Of a DNA stretch of 64,000 nucleotides, positions 27,740 to 36,033 are shown piece by piece. Source of the stretch: Nostoc sp. FACHB-280 (GTDB lineage: Bacteria; Cyanobacteriota; Cyanobacteriia; Cyanobacteriales; Nostocaceae); the NCBI RefSeq assembly GCF_014697615.1, contig NZ_JACJSD010000002.1, forward strand, positions 124,001 to 188,000, written 5' to 3'. The notes below the pieces were generated by a model. The model did no database searches, was not told the DNA's origin, and saw only the letters and a list, made by a program, of their open reading frames with translations. Every line of letters starts with the position of its first letter. The first letter of the stretch is position 1. Both the position numbers and the translations under genes were made by a program.

Positions 27740-28171
27740 ATGACAGAAACTGCAACTGCACCATTAACGGGAAAAGCACTGCTTGCTAAGGTAAAAGAAC
27801 TTTCTAATTTACCTAGAAGAGAAAGAGCAAAGCAGTGTGGCTATTACACTGTTACTAAGAATAACCAGGTGCGCGTCAATCTGACTGATTTTTATGATGC
27901 TTTACTATCGGCTAGAGGAATTCCCTTAAGTCCAGAAGCACCTAAAGATGGCCGTGGCCGCGAACCGACATATCGGGTTAGTGTTCATCAAAATGGTCAA
28001 ATTGTCATTGGTGCAACTTACACCAAGGCAATGGGTTTAAAACCAGGAGATGAATTTGAAATTAGACTGGGTTACAAACATATTCACCTGATTCAACTGG
28101 GTGAAAGTGATAAAAAAATCTCCCCAGATGACATAGATGAGGTAGATGAAGACTTAGACGAAGAAGAGTAA
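27740..28171 (+). CDS. calA: cyAbrB transcriptional regulator (CalA-type)
   Basis: A 143-residue protein of the cyanobacterial AbrB family. The N-terminal region (LTGKALLAKVKELSNLPRRERAKQCGYY) and the C-terminal swapped-hairpin DNA-binding part (GQIVIGATYTKAMGLKPGDEFEIRLG) are clear, with a Glu/Asp-rich tail (DDIDEVDEDLDEEE). cyAbrB proteins act globally on nitrogen, carbon and cell-division genes. In Anabaena PCC 7120 CalA lies next to the cox1 cluster, as here. ATG 27740 is used; TTG 27731 lies four bases after AAGGA and is a serious alternative. The symbol follows the synteny. Confidence 0.9.
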   Translation: MTETATAPLTGKALLAKVKELSNLPRRERAKQCGYYTVTKNNQVRVNLTDFYDALLSARGIPLSPEAPKDGRGREPTYRVSVHQNGQIVIGATYTKAMGLKPGDEFEIRLGYKHIHLIQLGESDKKISPDDIDEVDEDLDEEE

Positions 28172-28340
28172 ATTGTTGCGTAGTAGGGAGAGTTTTCGGG
28201 AAATCCTGAGCAAACATATCCCTACTACTAGAGCAAATAACTCTGTTTAAGAATTCTGTACTAATAAAACGATACGATGAGACATATGACTCAAGCCACA
28301 AATTTTGCTAGAGTCTTGACGACCAATTAAAAAGTCTATC

Positions 28341-29207
28341 GTGTTTTGTTTATTTGATTTAGCAATTTTTTTTCAGCCATCAGGCAACACAATACTGTTA
28401 TTGCGAGAAAATGCACCAGTAGCTGTTGTCTTGATGGCATTTTTTATTAGCTGGGTAGTATGTTGGCTGCCATTGGCAGTCATATCTGCTATTTTTATGG
28501 GTTGGCAACCAACAAAACCTTTACAGCCAGAACAGAAGTTACCCTTCATTGTGACGCTTTACTTATTAGCTCCCCTAGTGCTTTGGGGCGTAATTTGGCT
28601 GTTTTGTAGGTCTTTTGCTGAGTATGGCTTAGGAGTAAATCTTTCCCTGATGGGTGGTATGGGGATAGGTTTTGGTTTAGGAGTACTCAGCCTCGCTGTA
28701 ATGTTTGCTGTGGAATTGAGGCTTGGTTGGTGTGAATTTGCCCAGATTAATATTAAAGTCTTACCATCTATCTTGTTGCCAATTTTATTAGTCGCGTTAT
28801 TGGTAGGTGGCGTAGAAGAATTAGTTTTTCGTGGGTTTTTATTGACGGAATTAGAAAGAAATTACTCAATATGGATAGCAGCCGCAATTTCTAGCTGTAT
28901 ATTTGCTATCTTGCACTTAGTTTGGGAACAGAATGAAACTCTACCACAAGTACCGGGACTGTGGCTGATGGGAATGATGTTAGTGATGGCGAGAATAGCA
29001 GACAAAGGCAGTTTGGGTCTCGCTTGGGGATTACATACAGCTTTGGTATTTGCGATCGCTACTATAGATACAGCCCAACTCATCACTTACACAGGTAAAG
29101 TACCAGAATGGTGGACTGGTAAGTACAAAAAACCCCTGGCTGGGTTAGCTGGGGTTTTTTGCGTTCTGGGAGCTAGCCTAATACTCTGGTTATTTTCCGT
29201 GTTATGA
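28341..29207 (+). CDS. CPBP family intramembrane metalloprotease
   Basis: A 288-residue multi-spanning protein (about seven helices) with a GTG start at 28341. The family glutamate motif EELVFRGFLLTE is present near residue 160. Further ligand regions are FAILHLVWEQ and WGLHTALVF with conserved His residues, as in type II CAAX-processing/bacteriocin-immunity (CPBP) proteases. Activity is expected inside the membrane on unknown substrates. The stop codon overlaps the ATG of the next gene by ATGA, so the two are translationally coupled. It lies 169 bases after calA. Confidence 0.87.
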   Translation: MFCLFDLAIFFQPSGNTILLLRENAPVAVVLMAFFISWVVCWLPLAVISAIFMGWQPTKPLQPEQKLPFIVTLYLLAPLVLWGVIWLFCRSFAEYGLGVNLSLMGGMGIGFGLGVLSLAVMFAVELRLGWCEFAQINIKVLPSILLPILLVALLVGGVEELVFRGFLLTELERNYSIWIAAAISSCIFAILHLVWEQNETLPQVPGLWLMGMMLVMARIADKGSLGLAWGLHTALVFAIATIDTAQLITYTGKVPEWWTGKYKKPLAGLAGVFCVLGASLILWLFSVL

Positions 29208-29605
29208 GACAACAAACTTATACTTTGTTTAAGGTTATTGCTGAGAGGGGAAGATTTGCAAAAGTAACTATCTTACTTGATAAGCGTACAAACAACCAGC
29301 CTCTAATTCTTATTGATGATTCAGCTTTCGATGCTTGCTTTGATGACAGGCTTAACCTGCCAGCTCTTAAAGATGGTGCTAGAGTTGGAGTTCAGTATGC
29401 TCTTCAATCAGTTGAGCAGGTTATTGATACAACACAACTAACTTTTTGTGTAACAGAAATTGTTGCACATCCTTTTGATTCTGATCCAGGAACAGTAGCT
29501 TATGCAGCTTGTCATGCAACTTGGGCCTTATTTAACATAAATTCTTCAACTACTCCTCAGTTACGTTCTTGGCTTACTGATAAGCTACATCAGTATCCAG
29601 TATAA
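29204..29605 (+). CDS. Uncharacterised protein coupled to the CPBP protease
   Basis: A 133-residue soluble protein translated by ATGA overlap with the upstream protease gene, which suggests a shared job. I do not recognise the family. The C-terminal half (TEIVAHPFDSDPGTVAYAACHATWALF) faintly recalls the alpha-beta fold of elongation factor G domain IV, but I would not build on that. No membrane segment, signal peptide or metal motif is visible. Two Cys residues lie near the middle (FDACFDDRL) and the end (ACHATW). Confidence 0.7.
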   Translation: MRQQTYTLFKVIAERGRFAKVTILLDKRTNNQPLILIDDSAFDACFDDRLNLPALKDGARVGVQYALQSVEQVIDTTQLTFCVTEIVAHPFDSDPGTVAYAACHATWALFNINSSTTPQLRSWLTDKLHQYPV

Positions 29606-29712
29606 ATTTTAAATTGAGGTGGTCTATAGATTTGACGAACGCGATCGCTTTTTTATTCATGTTAAGCTGATTTTTATATCATCAAATTAACTGTTAATTT
29701 CATGTTGAGTCT

Positions 29713-30000
29713 ATGATTGACCTCAATAACATTCACTCGCTCTCGGAATTTCAGCGAAACACCAAACAGTACATCCAGCAGATGGAAGAAAGCGAAAAAC
29801 CGCTCGTGCTGACTGTTAATGGTGCTGCTCAACTTGTTGTCCAGGATGCTAAAGCCTATCAAAAGCTCTTGGAACGTTTAGAATATGCTGAAACTGTAGC
29901 TGCACTCAGACAAGGAATTCAGGAAATCGAGCAAGGAAAAGGAGTTCCAGCTAAAGAAGCACTAGAAGGTTTAAGAAGAAAGCATGGAATTTCGCGTTGA
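29713..30000 (+). CDS. Phd/YefM family antitoxin
   Basis: A 95-residue antitoxin. The N-terminal Phd/YefM DNA-binding fold is evident (IHSLSEFQRNTKQYIQQMEESEKPLVLTVNGAAQLVVQDAKAYQKLLE), and the C-terminal helical tail (ETVAALRQGIQEIEQGKGVPAKEALEG) should wrap the toxin. ATG 29713. The stop overlaps the start of the downstream toxin frame (29984), the classic arrangement. Because that toxin frame carries a stop, this antitoxin may now be orphaned, or it may counter a related toxin elsewhere. Confidence 0.9.
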   Translation: MIDLNNIHSLSEFQRNTKQYIQQMEESEKPLVLTVNGAAQLVVQDAKAYQKLLERLEYAETVAALRQGIQEIEQGKGVPAKEALEGLRRKHGISR

Positions 30001-30310
30001 CATCTCTCCATTAGCATTAGCTGATGCGGAAAATGCCTATCTTTGGATTCGAGAACAAGATTCTGATTTGGCTGACAAGTGGTTTGACGGACTGCTTGAT
30101 GCAATTCATTCGCTTTAACGCTTTCCGGCTCGTTGTCCTGTAACTCCTGAAAGTGAGGAGTTAGGAATGGAGATTCGCCAATTGCTCTACGGAAAATCGA
30201 AAAGATTCCGCTACCGAATTCTTTTCGGGATCTCTGAAACTGAAGTGAACATTTATCGAATTAGACATACTGCACAACAATACTTGACAAAAGATGATGT
30301 GGAGTTATAG
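29984..30310 (+). pseudogene. ParE/RelE family toxin, interrupted by one stop codon
   Basis: The frame opens at ATG 29984 (overlapping the antitoxin stop) and would code for about 108 residues: MEFRVDISPLALADAENAYLWI at the start, then KWFDGLLDAIHSL, and in the same frame after a TAA at 30116-30118 continues RFPARCPVTPESEELG, RQLLYGKSKRFRYRILFGI and YRIRHTAQQYL up to TAG at 30308-30310. The order and spacing match ParE/RelE toxins. The TAA is codon 45. A single base change (for example GAA to TAA) would explain it, with no frameshift. An internal ATG near 30168 could restart, but would lack the N-terminal half. Other readings: an assembly error, or readthrough. Confidence 0.85.
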
Positions 30311-30406
30311 AAATAATCAAAATTATTGTTTAGTAGTATTTTAATGTTGAGAAATACGATCGCACCCCTTATTCTCCTAGTGCGATCGCATTCATTTTGG
30401 ACTGCC

Positions 30407-31360
30407 TTAATTAAACAAGTGCAACTGAGCAATAACAGTACTCACCAAATGATGAGTGATGGGTAGACTATCAATCACCATCGCTAAACATAACAGCATC
30501 ATGTAAGAGATGGAGTAGAGAAACAGTTCCCTGGCTACAGTGCGGTCTTCTGGCTGTTGTAATAAACACCAGGATTTGCGGATAAATAATCCACCTAAAC
30601 CAGCTGCGATCGCTGCATAAATAATCCCACTGGCGTGCAGGGGATAAAACAACAACAACGTGGCGATGACTGTAGTTAGGGTATAGTACCAAATTTGTTT
30701 GACTGTGGCTGTTGCACCAGCAATCACCGGAAGCATTGGTATGCCTACCTTGGCGTAGTCATCACGAATCATCAACGCCAGCGCCCAGAAATGGGGGGGT
30801 GTCCACAAAAAGACAATGGCAAAAATTAACCATGCTGCCCAGCTTAAAGTATCTGTCACAGCCGCCCAACCTACCAAAGCCGGAATCGCACCAGCAGCCC
30901 CACCAATCACAATATTTTGAGTGCTGTGACGCTTGAGCCAATGGGTGTAAATCAGTACATAAAAAACAATGCCAGAGAATGCCAGACAAGCTGCCAGTAA
31001 ATTAGCAAACACAGCCAGTAGGGTAAACGAAAGTACAGCCAAAACGGCTGCAAAAATCAGTGCATCTCTTGGCTGTACCCTGCCAGAAGGCATGGGACGA
31101 TGGCGCGTCCGTTCCATTTCATAATCAATATCTCTGTCGTAGATACAGTTAATTGTCTGGGCGCTGGCTGCTGCCAAAGTACCACCAGTCAGAGTGACTA
31201 ACAACAGTAACGGGTCTACTTGTCCCTTCGCTGCCACCCACATACTCCCAGCCGTGGTAATCAAAAGCAAGGGAATAATGCGGGGTTTTGTTAGTTGGTA
31301 ATAGCTTTGAATTACCTGGAGGAATGTTTCGTGGTGGCGAGAGACATTAGTCTCAATCAT
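30407..31360 (-). CDS. ctaB: Protoheme IX farnesyltransferase (heme O synthase)
   Basis: A 317-residue UbiA-family membrane prenyltransferase that adds farnesyl to heme b, the first step to heme A. The two Asp-rich sites are visible: [24 protein letters not shown] (about residues 85-108) and [12 protein letters not shown] in the second half. Eight or nine membrane helices are expected. It lies on the minus strand with ctaA 302 bases upstream, and divergent from ctaCDE, so the oxidase and its cofactor genes are grouped. Confidence 0.95.
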   Translation of the reverse strand: MIETNVSRHHETFLQVIQSYYQLTKPRIIPLLLITTAGSMWVAAKGQVDPLLLLVTLTGGTLAAASAQTINCIYDRDIDYEMERTRHRPMPSGRVQPRDALIFAAVLAVLSFTLLAVFANLLAACLAFSGIVFYVLIYTHWLKRHSTQNIVIGGAAGAIPALVGWAAVTDTLSWAAWLIFAIVFLWTPPHFWALALMIRDDYAKVGIPMLPVIAGATATVKQIWYYTLTTVIATLLLFYPLHASGIIYAAIAAGLGGLFIRKSWCLLQQPEDRTVARELFLYSISYMMLLCLAMVIDSLPITHHLVSTVIAQLHLFN

Positions 31361-31662
31361 CTTGGTTCTATTTCCTTAATTGTCAACAATGTGTGTCTAG
31401 TTTCTGTCTGGCTGTGGAGAGCGATTTGCCCAGACTACCTTTACTTGGAGAAGAATCTTGAACCTTGCCGTTTCTGTGTTTGAAGCGTCAATTAAGTTGC
31501 TAGTGTTTGAGAAACTGAGGCAAAGGTAAAGACAGGGAGACTTACACCAGTTTTAGTTACCGGAGATGCGGTTAATGGCTCAATGACTAATGGCTAATGT
31601 CTTATCACCATTAGTCAAGAGTCATGGTAGCGATCGCATCAGTTTATCCCCAAAAGGTTAAT

Positions 31663-32619
31663 TTAGGGATTTGAGCTAATGGCTGGGTTAGACAAACTGT
31701 TGATTTCACGACTAGCAGCCCAATCACGCAATGCTAGAACCGTAAAACCCACCAAAGTACCTAACAAAGCAGCACCTACAGCTTGGTGAGAGACCGTTAA
31801 CGGCTCGACTTGCAAATGCAAGCGAAAAGTAGCAACTCCCAACAAAATTTGTAAAATTAACAAACCACCAGCCATATTTGCCAATCGCCGCAAAGCGGGA
31901 TGGAGGGCTGGTGTACGCCAGGAAATTAACACTACTGCTAAGGTGGCGACGGTTGGCGGGACTAAACCAAAAATATGGCTGTACATCACAGAGCAGAGTT
32001 CTGCCGTACCAAAACACTGGTGTAGCGCCCAACGAGAACCCACAACCGCACCCAGTAAACTCTGCACGTACACCAAAATAGCTGCCGCTAAACCAATCCA
32101 GGGCAACTTACCGACATTGCCAGTTCCCTGATATGGAGCTATGGCTGTACCGACGACTAGTAGGGTGGTAAAAAATAACAGTGCTGTTCCCAAGTGGGCG
32201 GTAACGATATCAAACCGCAGCAATTCGGTGACTGTGAGTCCCCCTAAGATGCCTTGAAACACGATTAAAAACAGGGCGAAGCTTGCAGCCCAAGGCAACC
32301 AGACAGGCAAAGAACGACGGTGCCACCAAGATAAACCAGCAAGTGCGATCGCGCTCACACCAATTAAGCTTGCATCCAAGCGGTGAAACCACTCCAAAAA
32401 CACTTGGAGATTCATTTGTTTGGCTGGTACCAGTTCCCCGTAGCATAGGGGCCAGTCTGGGCAAGCAAGTCCGGCATTCATTACACGGGTGGCAGAGCCA
32501 ATAGCCATTAAAATCAACGTGGCTATAGCCATTCGCCACACCAAGCGACGAATCATTTCCTTCGGCTTTTGCTGCTCGATTGTCGCATCATTTTGTTGTT
32601 TTAGGACAAATTCGTTCAT
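31663..32619 (-). CDS. ctaA: Heme A synthase (CtaA/Cox15)
   Basis: A 318-residue membrane protein with eight predicted helices that oxidises heme O to heme A for the cytochrome oxidase. Conserved features are NAGLACPDWPLCYGELVP with the first-loop Cys pair, EWFHRLDASLIG and TAHLGTALLF with the His ligands, and LHQCFGTAELCSVMYSH and VSHQAVGAAL in the second half. ATG 32619. It faces ctaC across a 405-base region. Downstream, HIP1 and short repeats separate it from ctaB. Confidence 0.94.
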   Translation of the reverse strand: MNEFVLKQQNDATIEQQKPKEMIRRLVWRMAIATLILMAIGSATRVMNAGLACPDWPLCYGELVPAKQMNLQVFLEWFHRLDASLIGVSAIALAGLSWWHRRSLPVWLPWAASFALFLIVFQGILGGLTVTELLRFDIVTAHLGTALLFFTTLLVVGTAIAPYQGTGNVGKLPWIGLAAAILVYVQSLLGAVVGSRWALHQCFGTAELCSVMYSHIFGLVPPTVATLAVVLISWRTPALHPALRRLANMAGGLLILQILLGVATFRLHLQVEPLTVSHQAVGAALLGTLVGFTVLALRDWAASREINSLSNPAISSNP

Positions 32620-33024
32620 GAACGATTCCTTCTGCCGATCTTGGTAGTAGCTCTCTTAAAATTTCTAATTTTTCCTTGCCAACCCCTCTCCACCCTAGCG
32701 TATACAACTTGGTTTCGAGATGGAGTTTCACTTATTACTTTGAATCACTTCAGATGGTTTTAGTCTGAAGCTTTAGGTATTTTTCAAGATGTGTCATAGA
32801 CAGTTAACAAACAATTTTGCTAACCTAAATTTTTTCTTAAATTTTTCCAGCGATCGCTATTTATCCTTGTCAGTATCTAATAAATCTCTTTTACTCAGAA
32901 ATAGGAAAGTGGCTGAAAAAATTAATAAAAATTTCAGACCATTTAGCTTTTTGTTTAATAGCCTAGACTACCTTAGTAAGTGGGCAGCTTTAAAAAAACG
33001 TAGTCAATTAATTCTAGGTAAGCC
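32620..33024. promoter_or_regulatory. Divergent promoter region ctaA/ctaC
   Basis: These 405 bases separate the ctaA start from the ctaC start. An open frame of 79 codons (32789-33028) ends on the ctaC start but has no family resemblance or ribosome site, so I treat the stretch as control DNA. No motif is named with confidence. Confidence 0.5.
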
Positions 33025-34101
33025 GTGAAAATTCCAAGTTCAGTCTGGACATTACTGATTGGCATCGGACTAACGTTAGCCAGTCTTTGGTACGGTCAAA
33101 ATCACGGTCTGTTGCCAACAGCAGCTTCAGATGAAGCCATCTTAATTGATGGTTTATTTAATTCGATGATGACCGTTTCTGTCGGTATATTTTTGCTTGT
33201 TGAAGGTGCTTTAATCTACTCTGTAATTAAATATCGACGACGCGCTGGTGATCAAGAAGACGGGCCGCCAGTGGAAGGTAATGTTCCACTAGAAATCCTC
33301 TGGACGGCGATCCCCGCCATTATCGTCATCGGTATTTCTGTCTATAGCTTTGAAGTTTATAACGACATCGGTGGCTTCGATCCCCACGCCGTTCACGAAG
33401 CGCCGATGAATCAAAGTTCGATGAATATGCCAGGAGCCGCGATTGCTGCCACTTTGACGGAAGCTCCTGTCAACCGCAATCAAGCAAAATCTGATGAGGC
33501 GATGCAAGACCCAGCCACCGCAGCCGTCCGCAATGCTGATCAAATTCCCCAAAAGGTTGATGCTCCTGGTGTTGGTAGTGTGGCTCCAACTCTAGGCGCT
33601 AGTCCTGACAAAGCAGGTCAGCCAGCGAGTTTGATCGTCAATGTCACAGGTCTGCAATATGCCTGGATTTTTACCTATCCCGAAACCGGAGTGACCACAG
33701 GCGAGTTACACGTTCCCATCGGGCGGGAAGTACAAGTCAATATGACCGCTAACGATGTAATTCATGCCTTTTGGGTGCCAGAGTTCCGCGTAAAACAAGA
33801 TGCGATCCCCGGTAGACAAAGCGAAATTCGCTTTACACCCAAAAAAGCTGGCGATTATGCCCTAATTTGTGCAGAACTTTGCGGCCCTTACCACGGCGCG
33901 ATGCGAACCCAAGTGGTTGTGGAAAGTCAAGAGAATTTTGACAAATGGATGCAAGAGCAGTTGGTGGCAAGTCATGAAACCATGAATCAAGCCATTGCTG
34001 TCAATCCATCTGACTTGACTCCCGATGAATATCTCGCTCCCCGTATCAAAGAAATGGGAATTAAGCCAGAAACTTTACATCAAATTCAACATAGTCATTA
34101 G
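33025..34101 (+). CDS. ctaC: Cytochrome c oxidase subunit II
   Basis: A 358-residue subunit with GTG start at 33025. Three hydrophobic segments (about 8-24, 45-68 and 92-110) precede a periplasmic or lumenal cupredoxin domain. The CuA site is complete: HAFWVPEFRVKQDAIPG (His), then CAELCGPYHGAM (two Cys, His, Met). It accepts electrons from cytochrome c6 or plastocyanin. Between the last helix and the cupredoxin fold lies a long Ala/Pro/Met/Asn-rich insertion (about 113-200), not needed for the fold. It is the first gene of ctaC-ctaD-ctaE. By synteny with calA it is probably the vegetative-cell oxidase (cox1). Confidence 0.95.
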   Translation: MKIPSSVWTLLIGIGLTLASLWYGQNHGLLPTAASDEAILIDGLFNSMMTVSVGIFLLVEGALIYSVIKYRRRAGDQEDGPPVEGNVPLEILWTAIPAIIVIGISVYSFEVYNDIGGFDPHAVHEAPMNQSSMNMPGAAIAATLTEAPVNRNQAKSDEAMQDPATAAVRNADQIPQKVDAPGVGSVAPTLGASPDKAGQPASLIVNVTGLQYAWIFTYPETGVTTGELHVPIGREVQVNMTANDVIHAFWVPEFRVKQDAIPGRQSEIRFTPKKAGDYALICAELCGPYHGAMRTQVVVESQENFDKWMQEQLVASHETMNQAIAVNPSDLTPDEYLAPRIKEMGIKPETLHQIQHSH

Positions 34102-34179
34102 TCATTGGTCATGAGTCATTGGTCATACATGACGCAGGACAAAGGACAAACGACAAAGGACAAATGACAACTAACTCCT
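34102..34179. repeat. Heptamer repeats between ctaC and ctaD
   Basis: Degenerate units AGTCATT/GGTCATG, then GGACAAA/CGACAAA/TGACAAC fill the whole gap up to the ctaD start, so no standard ribosome site is seen for ctaD. This is a short tandemly repeated repetitive (STRR) sequence of the Nostocales type. Confidence 0.8.
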
Positions 34180-35940
34180 ATGACACAAGCCCAAATACAA
34201 GAAACTGCCAATATCCCGGTGCTGATTGATGAGCCAGGGAAGCGAAAATGGCGAGATTACTTTAGCTTCAACACAGACCATAAGGTGATTGGGATTCAAT
34301 ACCTAGTCACTTCCTTCATTTTTTACTGCATTGGCGGTGTTTTAGCTGACTTGGTACGGACAGAACTACGTACGCCGGAAGTCGATTTTGTCACCCCAGA
34401 AGTGTACAACAGCTTGTTTACACTGCACGCCACAATCATGATTTTCTTGTGGATTGTGCCAGCAGGTGCGGGGTTTGCCAATTATTTGATTCCCCTGATG
34501 ATTGGGGCTAAGGATATGGCATTCCCCAGATTGAATGCTGTGGCTTTTTGGATGATCCCGGTTGGGGGTTTAATGCTGGTGGCGAGTTTAGCTGTAGGCG
34601 ACGCGCCGGATGCTGGTTGGACTTCTTACCCGCCTCTGAGCTTGGTGACAGGCCAGGTGGGTGAGGGGATTTGGATTATGAGTGTGCTGTTGCTCGGTAC
34701 GTCATCGATTTTGGGGGCTATTAATTTTCTCGTCACCCTAATCAAGATGCGGACTCCAGGTATGGGAGTACATCAAATGCCTTTGTTTTGTTGGGCGATG
34801 TTTGCGACTTCAGCACTGGTGTTGATGTCTACTCCTGTTTTAGCCGCCGGTTTGATTTTGCTGGCTTTTGACTTACTAGCAGGGACAACATTTTTTAACC
34901 CGACTGGTGGTGGTGATCCCGTAGTTTACCAGCATATGTTCTGGTTTTACTCCCATCCGGCGGTGTACATCATGATTTTGCCTTTCTTTGGGGCAATTTC
35001 TGAGATTATTCCCGTACATTCTCGTAAACCAATTTTCGGTTATAAAGCGATCGCCTACTCATCCCTAGCAATTAGCTTTTTGGGGCTGATAGTTTGGGCG
35101 CACCACATGTTTACCAGTGGTATTCCCGGTTGGTTGCGGATGTTCTTTATGATCACGACGATGATCATCGCTGTACCCACGGGGATCAAAATTTTCAGTT
35201 GGTTAGCAACCATGTGGGGCGGCAAAATTCAACTCAACTCCGCCATGTTATTTGCCATTGGTTTTGTTGGTACCTTCGTAATTGGTGGTATCAGTGGTGT
35301 CATGTTGGCGGCTGTACCCTTTGATATTCACGTTCACGATACTTATTTTGTCGTGGCGCACCTCCACTATGTATTGTTTGGTGGTAGCGTGTTGGGGATT
35401 TTTGCCGCTATTTATCACTGGTTCCCGAAGATGACGGGACGAATGGTCAACGAATTTTGGGGTCAGGTGCATTTTGCTCTGACCATTGTTGGTCTGAATA
35501 TGACCTTCTTACCCATGCACAAGCTAGGGATGATGGGGATGAATCGCCGCGTCGCTCAGTATGACCCCAAATTCACCCTACTGAATGAAATTTGTACTTA
35601 TGGCGCTTACATACTTGCTGTTTCCACCTTTCCATTCATTATTAATGTGATTTGGAGTTGGTTGTATGGCGAGAAGGCTGGTAATAATCCTTGGCGGGCG
35701 CTTACCCTAGAGTGGATGACAACTTCCCCACCAGCAATTGAAAATTTTGAGGGATACCCAGTCTTAGCTACAGGGCCTTACGACTACGGCTTAGAAAGAG
35801 CTAACGAAGGTGTACCATTATCCGATGCCAATCCTTTATTATCGGCTGGCCCCAACTCAGTACTCCGTGCTGATCCTGATGAGCCATATCCCACCATTGA
35901 GTCTGACTTGGAACAGCGTGTTTCTGGGACTAGGGATTAG
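34180..35940 (+). CDS. ctaD: Cytochrome c oxidase subunit I
   Basis: A 586-residue heme-copper oxidase core with twelve expected helices. Ligands are visible: TLHATIMIF (heme a His), FWFYSHPAVYIMILP (CuB His with the cross-linked Tyr), WAHHMFTSG (two CuB His) and DTYFVVAHLHYVLFGG (heme a3 and heme a His). The sequence has YSHPAV rather than a Glu in HPEV, the hallmark of the A2 subtype, in which a Tyr-Ser pair takes the place of the D-channel Glu. It reduces oxygen to water and pumps protons. The gene follows ctaC by 78 bases of short repeats. Confidence 0.97.
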   Translation: MTQAQIQETANIPVLIDEPGKRKWRDYFSFNTDHKVIGIQYLVTSFIFYCIGGVLADLVRTELRTPEVDFVTPEVYNSLFTLHATIMIFLWIVPAGAGFANYLIPLMIGAKDMAFPRLNAVAFWMIPVGGLMLVASLAVGDAPDAGWTSYPPLSLVTGQVGEGIWIMSVLLLGTSSILGAINFLVTLIKMRTPGMGVHQMPLFCWAMFATSALVLMSTPVLAAGLILLAFDLLAGTTFFNPTGGGDPVVYQHMFWFYSHPAVYIMILPFFGAISEIIPVHSRKPIFGYKAIAYSSLAISFLGLIVWAHHMFTSGIPGWLRMFFMITTMIIAVPTGIKIFSWLATMWGGKIQLNSAMLFAIGFVGTFVIGGISGVMLAAVPFDIHVHDTYFVVAHLHYVLFGGSVLGIFAAIYHWFPKMTGRMVNEFWGQVHFALTIVGLNMTFLPMHKLGMMGMNRRVAQYDPKFTLLNEICTYGAYILAVSTFPFIINVIWSWLYGEKAGNNPWRALTLEWMTTSPPAIENFEGYPVLATGPYDYGLERANEGVPLSDANPLLSAGPNSVLRADPDEPYPTIESDLEQRVSGTRD

Positions 35941-35948
35941 TGTTGGTC

Positions 35949-35981
35949 AGATCCCCGACTTCTTAGAGAAGTCGGGGATCT
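35949..35981. repeat. Perfect palindrome, copy 1 (AGATCCCCGACTTCTT...)
   Basis: A 33-base hairpin with arms AGATCCCCGACTTCTT and its reverse complement, just after ctaD. A near-identical copy lies at 57162-57194 after crtO. It could end or attenuate ctaD transcripts before ctaE, or protect the RNA 3' end; no T-run follows. The family appears dispersed. Confidence 0.8.
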
Positions 35982-36033
35982 AGCAGCCATACTGCATTTT
36001 TCATACTTCATACTTCACACTTTATAAAAATTC

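Noticed and set aside
32789-33028. 79-codon ORF before ctaC
   Set aside because: No ribosome site or family resemblance; Phe/Asn/Leu/Lys-rich A/T composition typical of non-coding DNA; it ends on the ctaC start by chance.
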